The notes under the pieces: model-generated | Database searches by the model: none | What the model was told of the DNA's origin: nothing | What the model saw: only the letters and a program-made list of their open reading frames with translations | In this document: positions 12,202 through 21,960 of the stretch, piece after piece | How positions within the stretch are numbered: position 1 is the stretch's first letter | How the letters are laid out: every line of letters starts with the position of its first letter | Made by a program: the position numbers and the translations under genes | Assembly (NCBI RefSeq): GCF_009557055.1 | Contig: NZ_CP045649.1 | Location: 967,501-1,031,500 of the forward strand | Source of the DNA: Nocardioides sp. dk884 | Lineage (GTDB): Bacteria > Actinomycetota > Actinomycetes > Propionibacteriales > Nocardioidaceae | Direction of reading: 5' to 3' | Length of the DNA stretch: 64,000 nucleotides

Positions 12202-12909
12202 TCACGCCTCCGGCGTCGGCGTACGCGGCGGGGTCGAGGTGGGCAGGTCCACGCCCGCGCTCGCGAGGGACTGGAAGCCCATCAGGATGAACGTGATCGC
12301 GGTCTCCACCCGCTGCGCGGCGGCGACCGGGTCGGGGTCGGTGCTGACCGTCTCACCGGCGGTCGACATCGCGCCGAAGAAGATCCGCGCGAAGGTCTGG
12401 AGCATGTCCTCGTCGAGCTCCCAGGTGCCGGCCTCGACCACCGAGCGCACGATCTCCAGCACGTTGGCGAAGGTCGAGCGTTCCTCCTGCTCGCGGTAGC
12501 GCTCGTAGCCCAGGACCGCGGGGCCCTCCTGGATCACGATCCGGCGGTAGGCGGGCTCCTGGACGACCTCGAGGAACGCCCCGAGCCCCGCCCGCGCCTT
12601 GTCCCACGGGTCGCGGTGCCCGCGCAGGGCCTTCTGGATCGTCTTCGACGCCGAGGTCTCGACGCCCTCGAAGACCGCCTCGAACAGCGCCTGCTTGCCG
12701 GTGAAGTGGTGGTAGAGCGCCCCCTTGGTCACCCGGGCACCCGCCACGATCGCGTCCAGCGAGGTGGCGGCGTACCCCTGCTCGGTGAACAGCTGCGCCG
12801 CGACCTCGACCAGCGCCCGCTTGGTCGAGGCGGAGTACTGCTGGCGCCGACTCGCCCCGGAGGCGCCGGGGACCTTCGGGACGAGCCTGGCGACGGGAGA
12901 CTTCGGCAT
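12202..12909 (-). CDS. TetR-family transcriptional regulator
   Basis: A 235-residue repressor-type protein. The N-terminal helix-turn-helix is clear (AAQLFTEQGYAATSLDAI, then VTKGALYHHFTGKQALFEAV, about residues 28-75). The C-terminal ligand domain (about residues 80-225) is generic. ATG 12909 is preceded by weak RBS-like sequence. It is divergent from the yqgE gene, with the two starts about 85 bases apart. The target and ligand are unknown. Confidence 0.92.
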   Translation of the reverse strand: MPKSPVARLVPKVPGASGASRRQQYSASTKRALVEVAAQLFTEQGYAATSLDAIVAGARVTKGALYHHFTGKQALFEAVFEGVETSASKTIQKALRGHRDPWDKARAGLGAFLEVVQEPAYRRIVIQEGPAVLGYERYREQEERSTFANVLEIVRSVVEAGTWELDEDMLQTFARIFFGAMSTAGETVSTDPDPVAAAQRVETAITFILMGFQSLASAGVDLPTSTPPRTPTPEA

Positions 12910-12994
12910 CCCGCCAGCATATGACCTACCGCGGGTACGGCGGGCGGCTCCGGTCGCGGGGGCCCGGCCTCGCAGGGGGGTGCAAGATGGAGGC

Positions 12995-13579
12995 ATGGCA
13001 GCGGAACGAAGGATGCCGGGCACGGAGCCGGGGGCCGGCATGCTGCTGGTCGCGAGCCCCGAGCTGCTCGACCCGAACTTCGCCGAGACCGTCGTGCTGC
13101 TGCTCGACGTGGACACCGACGGCGCGCTCGGCGTCGTCTTGAACCGCCCCTCCCCGGTGCCCGTCGCCGACGTCCTGCCGGAGTGGTCGGCGGCCGTCGC
13201 GGAGCCCGAGCTGCTCTTCGAGGGCGGCCCGGTCGGGCCCGACGGCGCCCTCGCGCTGGCGCTCAGCGGCGGCACCGGCGACGACGCACCGGTCGGGTTC
13301 CAGCCCGTGCTCGGGGCGCTCGGGATGGTCGACCTCGACGCGCCGGTCGAGCTCGTGCGCGACCAGCTGCGCGAGCTGCGGATCTTCGCCGGGTACGCCG
13401 GCTGGGGCGCGGCGCAGCTGGCGGCGGAGATCGCCGAGGGCAGCTGGTACGTCGTCCCGGCCCGCGCCGACGACATCTTCCGCACCGACCCGACCCAGCT
13501 GTGGCGCGACGTCCTGCGGCGCCAGCCGGGGGAGCTCGCGTGGGTCTCGACACGCCCGGTGGACGCCGGGCTCAACTGA
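12995..13579 (+). CDS. YqgE/AlgH family protein
   Basis: About 194 residues of the YqgE/AlgH (UPF0301) family. Visible family features are GMLLVASPELLDPNFAETVV, GALGVVLNRP, LLFEGGPVG and IFAGYAGWGAAQL near the C-terminus. The cellular role of the family is not settled. The start is uncertain: ATG 12995 lies only 1 base after GGAGG, while ATG 13013 is six codons later; either leaves the domain intact. Confidence 0.9.
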   Translation: MAAERRMPGTEPGAGMLLVASPELLDPNFAETVVLLLDVDTDGALGVVLNRPSPVPVADVLPEWSAAVAEPELLFEGGPVGPDGALALALSGGTGDDAPVGFQPVLGALGMVDLDAPVELVRDQLRELRIFAGYAGWGAAQLAAEIAEGSWYVVPARADDIFRTDPTQLWRDVLRRQPGELAWVSTRPVDAGLN

Positions 13580-13670
13580 GCGGCGCCAGGTGGCCGCGCC
13601 GGCCTGGAGAGACCGGGCGCGGCGCATCGGCGGATGAGACCAGCCGGGATCCCTGTCGTACCCTTGCCAG

Positions 13671-13940
13671 GTGAGCACCATCGGATTCGGGACCGGCACA
13701 GCCGTCGACGAGCGGGTACGCGAGGACCGTTCCACGCTCCCCACCGACGGGGGTGACCACGAGCGCTTCTCGCACTACGTCGACAAGGACAAGCTCACCG
13801 AGGCGATGGTGATGGGCACGCCCGTCGTCGCCCTGTGCGGCAAGGTGTGGGTCCCCAGTCGGGCACCGGAGAAGTTCCCGGTGTGCCCGGACTGCAAGGA
13901 GGTCTGGGAGGAGCTCAACGACGACGAGGGCAAGGAGTGA
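13671..13940 (+). CDS. DUF3039 domain protein (small zinc-ribbon-like)
   Basis: An 89-residue protein of the actinobacterial DUF3039 family. After a disordered N-terminus it has HYVDKDKLTEAMVMGTPVVAL and then three cysteines, in ALCGKVW and VCPDCKEVW, which look like a metal-binding ribbon. It starts at GTG 13671. Its stop overlaps the GTG of the helicase gene (GTGA). That tight coupling, and the repeated pairing of these families in actinobacteria, suggest the two work together. Confidence 0.88.
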   Translation: MSTIGFGTGTAVDERVREDRSTLPTDGGDHERFSHYVDKDKLTEAMVMGTPVVALCGKVWVPSRAPEKFPVCPDCKEVWEELNDDEGKE

Positions 13941-15748
13941 CCGGGGCGTCCGACGCCGCCGACCTTCAGCCCAACGCCCTCACCCCGGCCTGGCCGGAGC
14001 GAGCCGCGTGGGGTACCGCGCCGTCCCTGCGCGCCTGGCAGGCGGCTGCCATGCAGAAGTACTTCACCGAGCACCCGCGTGACTTCCTCGCCGTGGCGAC
14101 GCCCGGTGCCGGCAAGACCACGTTCGCGCTCTCGGTGGCCTCCGAGCTGCTCGGGCGCCGGATCGTGGACCGCATCATCGTGGTCGCGCCGACCGAGCAC
14201 CTGAAGACCCAGTGGGCCGAGGCCGCCTCCCGGGCCGGCATCCCGATCGACCCGACGTACTCCGCGGGCAAGGGCAAGACCTCCGGCGACTACGTCGGCG
14301 TCGCAGTGACCTACGCCGGCGTCGCGGTCAACCCGCTGGCCATGCGGATCCGCGCCGAGCGGTTCAAGACCCTGGTGATCCTCGACGAGGTCCACCACGC
14401 CGGTGACGCGTTGAGCTGGGGCGAGGGCGTCCGCGAGGCCTTCGAGCCGGCCACCCGCCGCCTGGCGCTGACCGGTACGCCGTTCCGATCCGACATCAAC
14501 CCGATCCCGTTCGTCACCTACGCCCCGGGCCCCGACGGCGTCGCGCGCTCGGTGGCGGACTACACCTACGGCTACGGCGACGCGCTGGCCGACCACGTGG
14601 TGCGTCCGGTGCTGTTCATGGCCTACTCGGGCGAGATGTCGTGGCGCACCAGCGCCGGCGACGAGATCGCCGCCCGGCTCGGCGAGCCGCTGACCAAGGA
14701 CCTCACCAACCAGGCGCTGCGCACCGCGCTGGACCCGCAGGGCTCCTGGATCCCCTCGGTGCTCGCGGCCGCCGACAAGCGCCTCTCGGAGGTGCGCCGC
14801 CACGTCCCCGACGCCGGCGGCCTGGTGATCGCCACCGACCAGGACGCCGCCCGCTCCTACGCCAAGACCCTGCGCCAGATCACCGGCGAGTCCGCGACCG
14901 TCGTGCTCTCGGATGAGAAGGCCGCGTCGAAGAAGATCGGCGAGTTCTCCAAGTCCGACAGCCGCTGGATGGTCGCGGTGCGGATGGTCTCCGAGGGCGT
15001 CGACGTCCCGCGCCTCTCCGTCGGCGTCTACGCCACGACCACCTCCACGCCGCTGTTCTTCGCCCAGGCCGTCGGTCGCTTCGTGCGCTCGCGCTCGCGC
15101 GGCGAGACCGCCTCGGTGTTCCTGCCCAGCGTGCCCAACCTGCTCACCTTCGCCTCCGAGATGGAGGTGACCCGCGACCACGTGCTGCAGAAGAAGGTGC
15201 GCACCGAGGACGACATCTTCTCCCCCGAGGAGCGGCTCCTCGAGGCGGCCAACGCCTCCGAGTCGGCCTCCTCGGACCTGCTCGCCTCCTTCGAGGCACT
15301 GGGCTCGGAGGCCCGCTTCGACCGGGTGCTCTTCGACGGTGGCGAGTTCGGCCACGCCGGCGAGGTGCAGGTCGGCTCGGATGAGGAGATGGACTTCCTC
15401 GGCATCCCCGGCCTGCTCGAGGCCGACCAGATGCGCGACCTGCTTCGCCAGCGCCAGAGCGACCGGGCCCGCAAGCAGAAGTCCGCGCTGGCCTCCCGCG
15501 TGGACGAGGCCAAGAAGGCCTCCGAGGACCTGACGGAGGTCGCCACCCACGAGCAGCTGGCGGTGCTGCGCCGCGAGCTCAACGGGCTGGTCGCCGCCTG
15601 GTACCACCGCACCGGCACCCCGCACGGCATGACCCACGCCAAGCTCCGCAAGGAGTGCGGCGGCCCCGCCGCCGCCGTCGCCAACGCCGAGCAGCTGCGC
15701 GCCCGCATCGACCGGGTGCGCGACTGGGCGGCGCGCAAGTCGTCCTGA
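13937..15748 (+). CDS. DEAD/DEAH-box superfamily 2 helicase
   Basis: A 603-residue SF2 ATPase. The Walker A loop is ATPGAGKTTF (about residue 55), the Walker B box is LDEVHHAGD, motif III is LTGTPFRSD, and the second RecA domain ends with SEGVDVPRLSVGVYA and QAVGRFVRSR. The C-terminal 200 residues are charged and helical. It should remodel nucleic acids with ATP; the substrate is unknown. GTG 13937 overlaps the DUF3039 stop and removes an implausible upstream extension. Confidence 0.92.
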   Translation: MTGASDAADLQPNALTPAWPERAAWGTAPSLRAWQAAAMQKYFTEHPRDFLAVATPGAGKTTFALSVASELLGRRIVDRIIVVAPTEHLKTQWAEAASRAGIPIDPTYSAGKGKTSGDYVGVAVTYAGVAVNPLAMRIRAERFKTLVILDEVHHAGDALSWGEGVREAFEPATRRLALTGTPFRSDINPIPFVTYAPGPDGVARSVADYTYGYGDALADHVVRPVLFMAYSGEMSWRTSAGDEIAARLGEPLTKDLTNQALRTALDPQGSWIPSVLAAADKRLSEVRRHVPDAGGLVIATDQDAARSYAKTLRQITGESATVVLSDEKAASKKIGEFSKSDSRWMVAVRMVSEGVDVPRLSVGVYATTTSTPLFFAQAVGRFVRSRSRGETASVFLPSVPNLLTFASEMEVTRDHVLQKKVRTEDDIFSPEERLLEAANASESASSDLLASFEALGSEARFDRVLFDGGEFGHAGEVQVGSDEEMDFLGIPGLLEADQMRDLLRQRQSDRARKQKSALASRVDEAKKASEDLTEVATHEQLAVLRRELNGLVAAWYHRTGTPHGMTHAKLRKECGGPAAAVANAEQLRARIDRVRDWAARKSS

Positions 15749-15754
15749 TCCGGC

Positions 15755-16231
15755 TCAGGCCGGGTCCACCGCCGCGCGCACGAGCGGCAGCACCCGGTAG
15801 GGGACCTGGGTCGCCAGCGCGATCACGGTCGCGGAGCGGACGATCGCGGGGTGCGCCAGCACCGCATCGATGACCCGCTGCAGGTCGGCGTTGGAGCGGG
15901 CCACCACCCGCACCCACAGGTCGCCGGCGCCGGTGATCGTGTGCGCCTCCAGCACCTCCGCGATCGCGGCCAGGTGGGCGCCGACGGCGTCGTGGCCGCC
16001 GGCGTCGGGTGACTGGCGGATCTCCAGGGTCAGGAACGCCGACACCGGGTGGCCCAGCGCCGCGGGGGAGACCTCGGGTCCCCACCCGGTGACGACCCCG
16101 GAGGCCTCCAGCCGGTCCAGGCGCGCCTGCACCGTGCCGCGGGCGACCCCGAGGCGGCGGGAGGCCTCCAGCACCCCGACGCGCGGCTCGGCGGCGAACA
16201 GCTCGATCAGGCGCCTGTCCAGATCGTCCAC
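15755..16231 (-). CDS. Lrp/AsnC-family transcriptional regulator
   Basis: A 158-residue feast-famine regulator. An N-terminal HTH (DDLDRRLIELFAAEPRVGVLE, then RRLGVARGTVQARLDRLE) is followed by an RAM ligand domain containing the usual GAGDLWVRVVARSNADLQ. It is divergent from the HPPD gene, 94 bases apart. AsnC regulators next to hppD commonly control tyrosine or phenylalanine degradation, so it probably regulates hppD; that part is inference. The start is ATG 16231. Confidence 0.93.
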   Translation of the reverse strand: MDDLDRRLIELFAAEPRVGVLEASRRLGVARGTVQARLDRLEASGVVTGWGPEVSPAALGHPVSAFLTLEIRQSPDAGGHDAVGAHLAAIAEVLEAHTITGAGDLWVRVVARSNADLQRVIDAVLAHPAIVRSATVIALATQVPYRVLPLVRAAVDPA

Positions 16232-16287
16232 GGGCTCCTCCGTCCCGACCGCCCCGGCTGGGCAGTCTGTTCAGTGCTTCGCGCCAC

Positions 16288-16299
16288 GGTTGCACAACC
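16288..16299. promoter_or_regulatory. GGTTG-CA-CAACC palindrome, candidate AsnC site for hppD
   Basis: A short perfect inverted repeat (GGTTG, 2 bases, CAACC) 27 bases before the hppD ATG, in the region shared with the divergent AsnC-family gene. Its TTGCACAA core resembles Lrp/AsnC sites. It is short, so the assignment is tentative. Confidence 0.35.
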
Positions 16300-16304
16300 T
16301 GTAG

Positions 16305-17519
<1,215 letters not shown>

Positions 17520-17557
17520 GGCCGCGCGGGTGATCAGCGCCCCGTCGTACGACGTCC

Positions 17558-18196
17558 TCAGTCGCGGCGGGCGAGCGCCACGAACAGGTCGCTGCCGACC
17601 TCGACCAGCCGGTCCGGGGTGACACCGGGCTCGTCGTGGAGCCAGGAGACCACCAGCTCGGCGAGGCCGGCGACGAAGAACGTCGCGTGCAGCCGCAGCC
17701 GGTCCTCGGGCTGGGCGCGCTCGCCCAGGATCGAGCGCGCCTCGTCGGCGACCACGCCGGCGAACCACGCCACCAGCTCGCGGCGCCGGGCGCGCAGCGG
17801 GGCGCTCGCGGTGGACTCCAGCACGATCACGCGCGCCTTGGCCGGCTCGGCGACCAGCAGGTCGACCGCGGCCCGCAGCGCGGCCCGGGTGCGGTCCAGC
17901 GGCTCGCCCTCGGTGGCCTGGACCGCAGCCACGGCGCTCGCCGCGAGCTCGCGGCAGACCTCGTCGAAGGCGGCCACGAGGGCCTCGTCGCGGTGCTTGA
18001 AGCTCTCGTAGAAGTAGCGCTCGGTCAGCCCGGCGGTCTGGCAGATCGCGGTCATGGTGGCCTTGTGCTCACCGTGCTCGCCGAGCAGCGTGGTCGCCGC
18101 CGCGACCAGCCGCGCCCGGCGCTCGGCCGCCCGCTCCGCCGCGCTGCGCCCGCCGTAGCTCCTGGTCCCGCCGCCGCCGTCCGTTGCCTGGGTCAC
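17558..18196 (-). CDS. TetR-family transcriptional regulator, P450-linked
   Basis: A 212-residue TetR protein. The HTH is seen in ATTLLGEHGEHKATMTAICQ and GLTERYFYESFKHRDEALVA (about residues 32-75). A helical ligand domain follows. The GTG start at 18196 leads into a Gly-rich tail, so a shorter form is possible. It is divergent from the P450-SDR operon. A 7-6-7 palindrome in the 99-base gap is a good operator candidate, which makes it the likely repressor of that operon and itself. Confidence 0.9.
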   Translation of the reverse strand: MTQATDGGGGTRSYGGRSAAERAAERRARLVAAATTLLGEHGEHKATMTAICQTAGLTERYFYESFKHRDEALVAAFDEVCRELAASAVAAVQATEGEPLDRTRAALRAAVDLLVAEPAKARVIVLESTASAPLRARRRELVAWFAGVVADEARSILGERAQPEDRLRLHATFFVAGLAELVVSWLHDEPGVTPDRLVEVGSDLFVALARRD

Positions 18197-18205
18197 AGGA
18201 AGACC

Positions 18206-18252
18206 TTGACATCTCGTGCTGTCGCGTCAAAACTGACAGCGCTCCCTGTCAG
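18206..18252 (+). promoter_or_regulatory. TTGACA promoter element and CTGACAG-N6-CTGTCAG operator before the P450 gene
   Basis: A consensus -35 hexamer TTGACA (18206-18211) is followed by a perfect inverted repeat CTGACAG-CGCTCC-CTGTCAG (18233-18252). The palindrome would cover the -10/+1 region of a promoter reading into the P450 gene, so repressor binding should block it. The adjacent TetR protein is the obvious candidate. Confidence 0.65.
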
Positions 18253-18295
18253 ATGCCTCCCGGCTCCTGACGACTCCCCACCGAACGGAGTCCCG

Positions 18296-19612
18296 ATGCC
18301 CTCCCTCCCGCTGGTCGGCGACACGCTCGCCTACGTGCGTGACGCCCCCGGCTACATGCAACGCCGCTGGGACCAGCACGGTCCCGTCTCCGAGATCACC
18401 CTCCTGGGCCGCCGCTGGACGGTCCTGCTCGGCCCCGACGCCTGCGCCGAGGCGCTGCGCAACGCCGACAAGGCCTTCGCCAGCGGCCCCGGGTGGGGCT
18501 ACCTGGTCGGGCCGTTCTTCGACCGCGGCCTGATGCTGCTCGACTTCGGCGAGCACCACCAGCACCGCCGCGTCCTGCAGCAGGCCTTCACCCGCCAGCG
18601 CCTCGAGGGGTACGCCGCGGCGCTGAGCCCCGCCGTCGCCCGCGGGGTGGCCCGCTGGCCCGCGCAGCCGGGGTTCCGCGCCTACCCGGCGCTCAAGGAG
18701 CTGACGCTGGACCTGGCGACCGAGATCTTCATGGGTGGCGCCGAGCTGGCCTCGCCGGCGGAGCTGGCCCGGGTCAACCGCGCCTTCGTCGACTGCGTCC
18801 AGGCCGCGACCGGGCTGGTGCGCGCCGACCTGCCCGGCACCCGCTGGGGACGCGCCCACCGCGGGCGGCGGGTGCTGGAGGAGTTCCTGCACCGCCACCT
18901 GCCGGCCAAGCGCGCCGGCGGCGGTGAGGACCTGTTCTCGGTGCTGTGCCGGCTGCGCGACGAGGACGGCACGGCGTTCAGCGACGACGACATCGTCAAC
19001 CACATGATCTTCTTGCTGATGGCCGCCCACGACACCTCGACGATCACCGTCTCCACCGTGCTGCAGCACCTCGGTCAGCACCCGGAGTGGCAGGAGCGCT
19101 GTCGCGAGGAGTCCCTGGCCCTGCCCGAGCACCCGACGCTGGCCGAGCTCGATTCGCTGACGTCGCTGGACCTGGTCATCAAGGAGTGCCTGCGCCTGGT
19201 TCCTCCGGTGCCGGTGCTGGCCCGGCACACCGTCCACGAGACCGAGGTGCTCGGCCACCGGATCCCGGCGGGGCGCCACACCGCGCTGATGCTGCACCAC
19301 AGCCACCAGATGCCCGAGCTGTGGAGCGACCCGACCCGCTTCGACCCCGAGCGGTTCGCCGAGCCGCGCCGCGAGGACCGCTCCCACCGCCACGCGTGGG
19401 AGCCGTTCGGCGGCGGTGTCCACAAGTGCCTCGGCATGGCCTTCGCCGGCATCGAGGTGACCACGATCCTGCACCACCTGCTGCGCCGTCACCGCTGGTC
19501 GGTCGACCCCGGCTACCGGGCGCCGCTGAGCTATGCCTCGCTGCCCTTCCCCACGGACGGCCAGCCGGTCGACCTCGTCCCGCTCACCACCTCTCCCAGG
19601 AGCGCCGCATGA
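18296..19612 (+). CDS. cytochrome P450
   Basis: A 438-residue soluble bacterial P450. The oxygen-activating I-helix is MAAHDTST (D246, T247), the K-helix ExxR is in IKECLRLVPP, and the heme loop is FGGGVHKCLG with Cys378 as the thiolate ligand. It should hydroxylate or otherwise oxidise a small hydrophobic substrate using electrons from a ferredoxin system not present in the window. ATG 18296 starts the protein directly. The stop overlaps the ATG of an SDR (ATGA), so the two act as one operon. Confidence 0.94.
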   Translation: MPSLPLVGDTLAYVRDAPGYMQRRWDQHGPVSEITLLGRRWTVLLGPDACAEALRNADKAFASGPGWGYLVGPFFDRGLMLLDFGEHHQHRRVLQQAFTRQRLEGYAAALSPAVARGVARWPAQPGFRAYPALKELTLDLATEIFMGGAELASPAELARVNRAFVDCVQAATGLVRADLPGTRWGRAHRGRRVLEEFLHRHLPAKRAGGGEDLFSVLCRLRDEDGTAFSDDDIVNHMIFLLMAAHDTSTITVSTVLQHLGQHPEWQERCREESLALPEHPTLAELDSLTSLDLVIKECLRLVPPVPVLARHTVHETEVLGHRIPAGRHTALMLHHSHQMPELWSDPTRFDPERFAEPRREDRSHRHAWEPFGGGVHKCLGMAFAGIEVTTILHHLLRRHRWSVDPGYRAPLSYASLPFPTDGQPVDLVPLTTSPRSAA

Positions 19613-20463
19613 CCCGAGACCTCAGCACCCTCACCGTCCTCGTCACCGGGGGCGCCCGCGGCATCGGCCGGGCCACCGCCGAGCGGCTCGCCCGCCACGG
19701 CGCCCGGGTCGCGATCGGCGACCTCGACGCCGCCCTGGTGCGCTCGGTGGCTGCGGAGATCTCCGCGGAGCCCGCGGTGTCCCGCGCCGGCGGCCGGGTC
19801 GTCGGCGCCGAGCTCGACGTCACCGAGCGCACCTCCTGGGAGGAGTTCCTCCTCGACACCGCCGAGCTCGGGCCCGTGGACGTGCTGGTCAACAATGCCG
19901 GGATCATGCCGCTCGGCTCGATCCTCGAGGAGCCCGAGGCGGTGACCCGCAAGATCGTCGACGTCAACCTGCACGGCATCATCCACGGCACCAAGGCCGT
20001 CGTACCGGGGATGGTCGCCCGCGGTCACGGGCACGTCGTCAACATCGCCTCGGCGGTGGGCCGGGTGGCGTTGCCCGGGGGCGCGACGTACTCCGCCTCG
20101 AAGTTCGCCGCGGTCGGGTTCAGCGAGGCGCTGCGCGGTGAGCTCGAGCCGCGCGGGGTGGACGTGACGGTGGTGCTGCCCAACGTCGTACGCACCGAGC
20201 TCGGCGCCGGCGTCCCGGCCGCGCGCGGGGTCAAGGCGGTCACCGCCGAGGACGTCGCCGCCGTGGTCGAGTCGACGATCCGCAAGCCGCGCCCGGAGCT
20301 GTGGGTGCCGCGCTACGCCCAGGTGGTCGCCAAGGGCGCGCTGGTGCTGCCGCCGCGGGTGCAGCACCTGCTGGCCCGTGCGATGCGCGCCGACTCGGTG
20401 CTGTCCTCCGCCGACCAGAGCGCGCGGGCGGCGTACGAGGCCCGGGTCCGCGCCCAGCACTGA
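19609..20463 (+). CDS. SDR-family oxidoreductase, P450 partner
   Basis: A 284-residue short-chain dehydrogenase. The cofactor loop is TGGARGIGRAT, followed by NNAGIMPLGS, the catalytic IASAVGRV and YSASKFAAVG, and a C-terminal extension. Most likely it oxidises the alcohol made by the P450 or reduces a related ketone, using NAD(P). ATG 19609 overlaps the P450 stop by four bases. Confidence 0.9.
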   Translation: MTRDLSTLTVLVTGGARGIGRATAERLARHGARVAIGDLDAALVRSVAAEISAEPAVSRAGGRVVGAELDVTERTSWEEFLLDTAELGPVDVLVNNAGIMPLGSILEEPEAVTRKIVDVNLHGIIHGTKAVVPGMVARGHGHVVNIASAVGRVALPGGATYSASKFAAVGFSEALRGELEPRGVDVTVVLPNVVRTELGAGVPAARGVKAVTAEDVAAVVESTIRKPRPELWVPRYAQVVAKGALVLPPRVQHLLARAMRADSVLSSADQSARAAYEARVRAQH

Positions 20464-20513
20464 GGCGGGACCGTACCGATGCGGGACCGTGCGCCTGCGG
20501 CGATGATGGCGCC

Positions 20514-21038
20514 ATGACGACGTACGTCGGGTTCCTGCGCGCGATCAACCTGGGCGCCTCCCGGAAGTTCCCCAAGGACGTGATCGTGGCCGCGGTGGAG
20601 TCGCTGGGCTTCGCCGGGGTCGCGACCCACATCAACACCGGCAACGTCCGCTTCGACACCTCGATGCGCTCCCGGGCGCGGATCGAGGCGGCCCTGGAGA
20701 AGGCGTTCCGCGAGGCCGCAGGCTTCGAGGTCCCGACGATCGTGATGACCCCCGCCGAGCTGCGCGAGGCGCTCGCGCACGCGGAGGCCTTCGGCCACGG
20801 CGGGCGCCACTACGTCTCGTTCCTCAAACAGGAGCCGGACCCCGCCCAGGTCGCCGCGATCGAGGCGCGCAGCAGCGCCGAGGAGGTGGCCCGCGTCGGT
20901 GGCCGCGCGGTGCACCTGATGCTGGGGGAGAACTACCACGAGGCCCGGCTGACGAACGCCGTGGTGGAGAGGCACCTCGGGGTCGCCACCAACCGCAACC
21001 TCACGGTCCTGCGCGCGATCGTGGACAAGTGGTGCTGA
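20514..21038 (+). CDS. DUF1697 family protein
   Basis: A 174-residue protein of the DUF1697 family. The family signatures are YVGFLRAINLGA at the N-terminus, THINTGNVRFD, and the C-terminal VERHLGVATNRNLTVLRAIVDK. The function is unknown for the family. It starts at ATG 20514 with only weak RBS-like sequence. It is followed by a long inverted repeat and then a convergent enoyl-CoA hydratase gene. Confidence 0.9.
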   Translation: MTTYVGFLRAINLGASRKFPKDVIVAAVESLGFAGVATHINTGNVRFDTSMRSRARIEAALEKAFREAAGFEVPTIVMTPAELREALAHAEAFGHGGRHYVSFLKQEPDPAQVAAIEARSSAEEVARVGGRAVHLMLGENYHEARLTNAVVERHLGVATNRNLTVLRAIVDKWC

Positions 21039-21067
21039 GCTGAGGCGCGGTGGTTGCTCGTTTCCGC

Positions 21068-21126
21068 GCAATTGCTGGGAAAAGCACCTGGATCGGGCCG
21101 TGGGCGGTGTTTTTCCCAGCAATTGC
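21068..21126. repeat. 16-bp perfect inverted repeat with CAATTG cores, probable bidirectional terminator
   Basis: GCAATTGCTGGGAAAA (21068-21083) is repeated exactly in reverse complement at 21111-21126. The pairing extends inward through a G-T wobble and four more pairs (CACC/GGTG). It is in the 150-base gap between the convergent DUF1697 and enoyl-CoA hydratase genes. TTCCGCGCA flanks the left arm on the outside and recurs after the right arm. The A/T-rich arms stand out from the local GC content. It could be a terminator or a repeat element present elsewhere in the genome. Confidence 0.7.
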
Positions 21127-21189
21127 TGAGTTCCGCGCACCCCGCGCTGACCCCGACACCGACGGGCGCGCCCCGGGCCGCGGCCGCCC

Positions 21190-21960
21190 TCACTCCCCGC
21201 GGAACACCGGGCGCCGGCGCTCGGAGAAGGCACGCATGCCCTCCGCGGCGTCGCGGGTGCGCAGCAGCACGCCCTGCCCGGTGCGCTCGCGCTCCAGGGC
21301 CTCCTCCAGGTGGGGGAGGGTGGCGGCGTTGACCGCCTTCTTGGCGGCCGCGAGCGCCAGGGGCGGGCCGGCGGCGAGCCGGCGGGCCAGGGTCGCGACC
21401 AGGTCGGGGAACTCCTCCTCGCCGGCCACGTGGGTGACCAGGCCCGCGGCCAGCGCCTCCGTGGCGCTCAGCGGCTCCGCGAGCAGCGCCATCCGCATCG
21501 CCCGGGCCCGCCCGATGGAGGCCGCCAGCGTGGCGCTGGCCCCGCCGTCGGGCATCAGCCCGACCCGGCCGAAGGCGAGCAGGAACGACGCGGACTCCGC
21601 CGCGACCACGAGGTCGGCGGCCAGCGCCGCCGAGCAGCCGACGCCGGCGGCGACCCCGTTGACGGCCGCCAGCACTGGCTTGTCGAGGTTGACCACCGCC
21701 CGGATGATCCGGTTCGCGGCGTCCAGCGCACGCACGTCGAAGCGCTCGTGGGCGTCCTCGCCGGAGATGTCGGCGCCGGTGCTGAACGCCGCCCCGGTGC
21801 CGGTGAGCACCACCGCGCGGACCTCGTCGCGCGCCCTGGCCCGCTCCAGCTCCTCGGCGAGGCCGGTGGCCATCTCGTCGCTGAGCGCGTTGAAGACCTC
21901 GGGCCGGTTCATCCGCAGCCACAAGACGCCGTCGGCCAGGCGGACCTCGAGGTCAGACAA
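21190..21960 (-). CDS. enoyl-CoA hydratase/isomerase family protein
   Basis: A 256-residue crotonase-fold enzyme acting on acyl-CoA thioesters. Features include the MNRPEVFNALSDEM N-terminus, the oxyanion-hole segment GTGAAFSTGADISG, and AVNGVAAGVGCSAALAADLVVA. In place of the E/E pair of true hydratases, GRVGLMPDGGAS carries the Asp of several isomerase-like members. TTG at 21960 was chosen because it gives the family length and overlaps the stop of the upstream nicotinamidase gene (TTGTCTGA), consistent with coupled translation. Confidence 0.88.
   Translation of the reverse strand: MSDLEVRLADGVLWLRMNRPEVFNALSDEMATGLAEELERARARDEVRAVVLTGTGAAFSTGADISGEDAHERFDVRALDAANRIIRAVVNLDKPVLAAVNGVAAGVGCSAALAADLVVAAESASFLLAFGRVGLMPDGGASATLAASIGRARAMRMALLAEPLSATEALAAGLVTHVAGEEEFPDLVATLARRLAAGPPLALAAAKKAVNAATLPHLEEALERERTGQGVLLRTRDAAEGMRAFSERRRPVFRGE

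Noticed and set aside
13775..15637. A 620-codon minus-strand open frame opposite the helicase
   Set aside because: Low-complexity His/Gly/Arg/Val composition and full overlap with a clear helicase gene mark it as a shadow.
17543..17554. CGTCGTACGACG palindrome between hppD and the TetR gene
   Set aside because: It lies between convergent genes, is short, and CGTACG-type strings are common throughout this genome.
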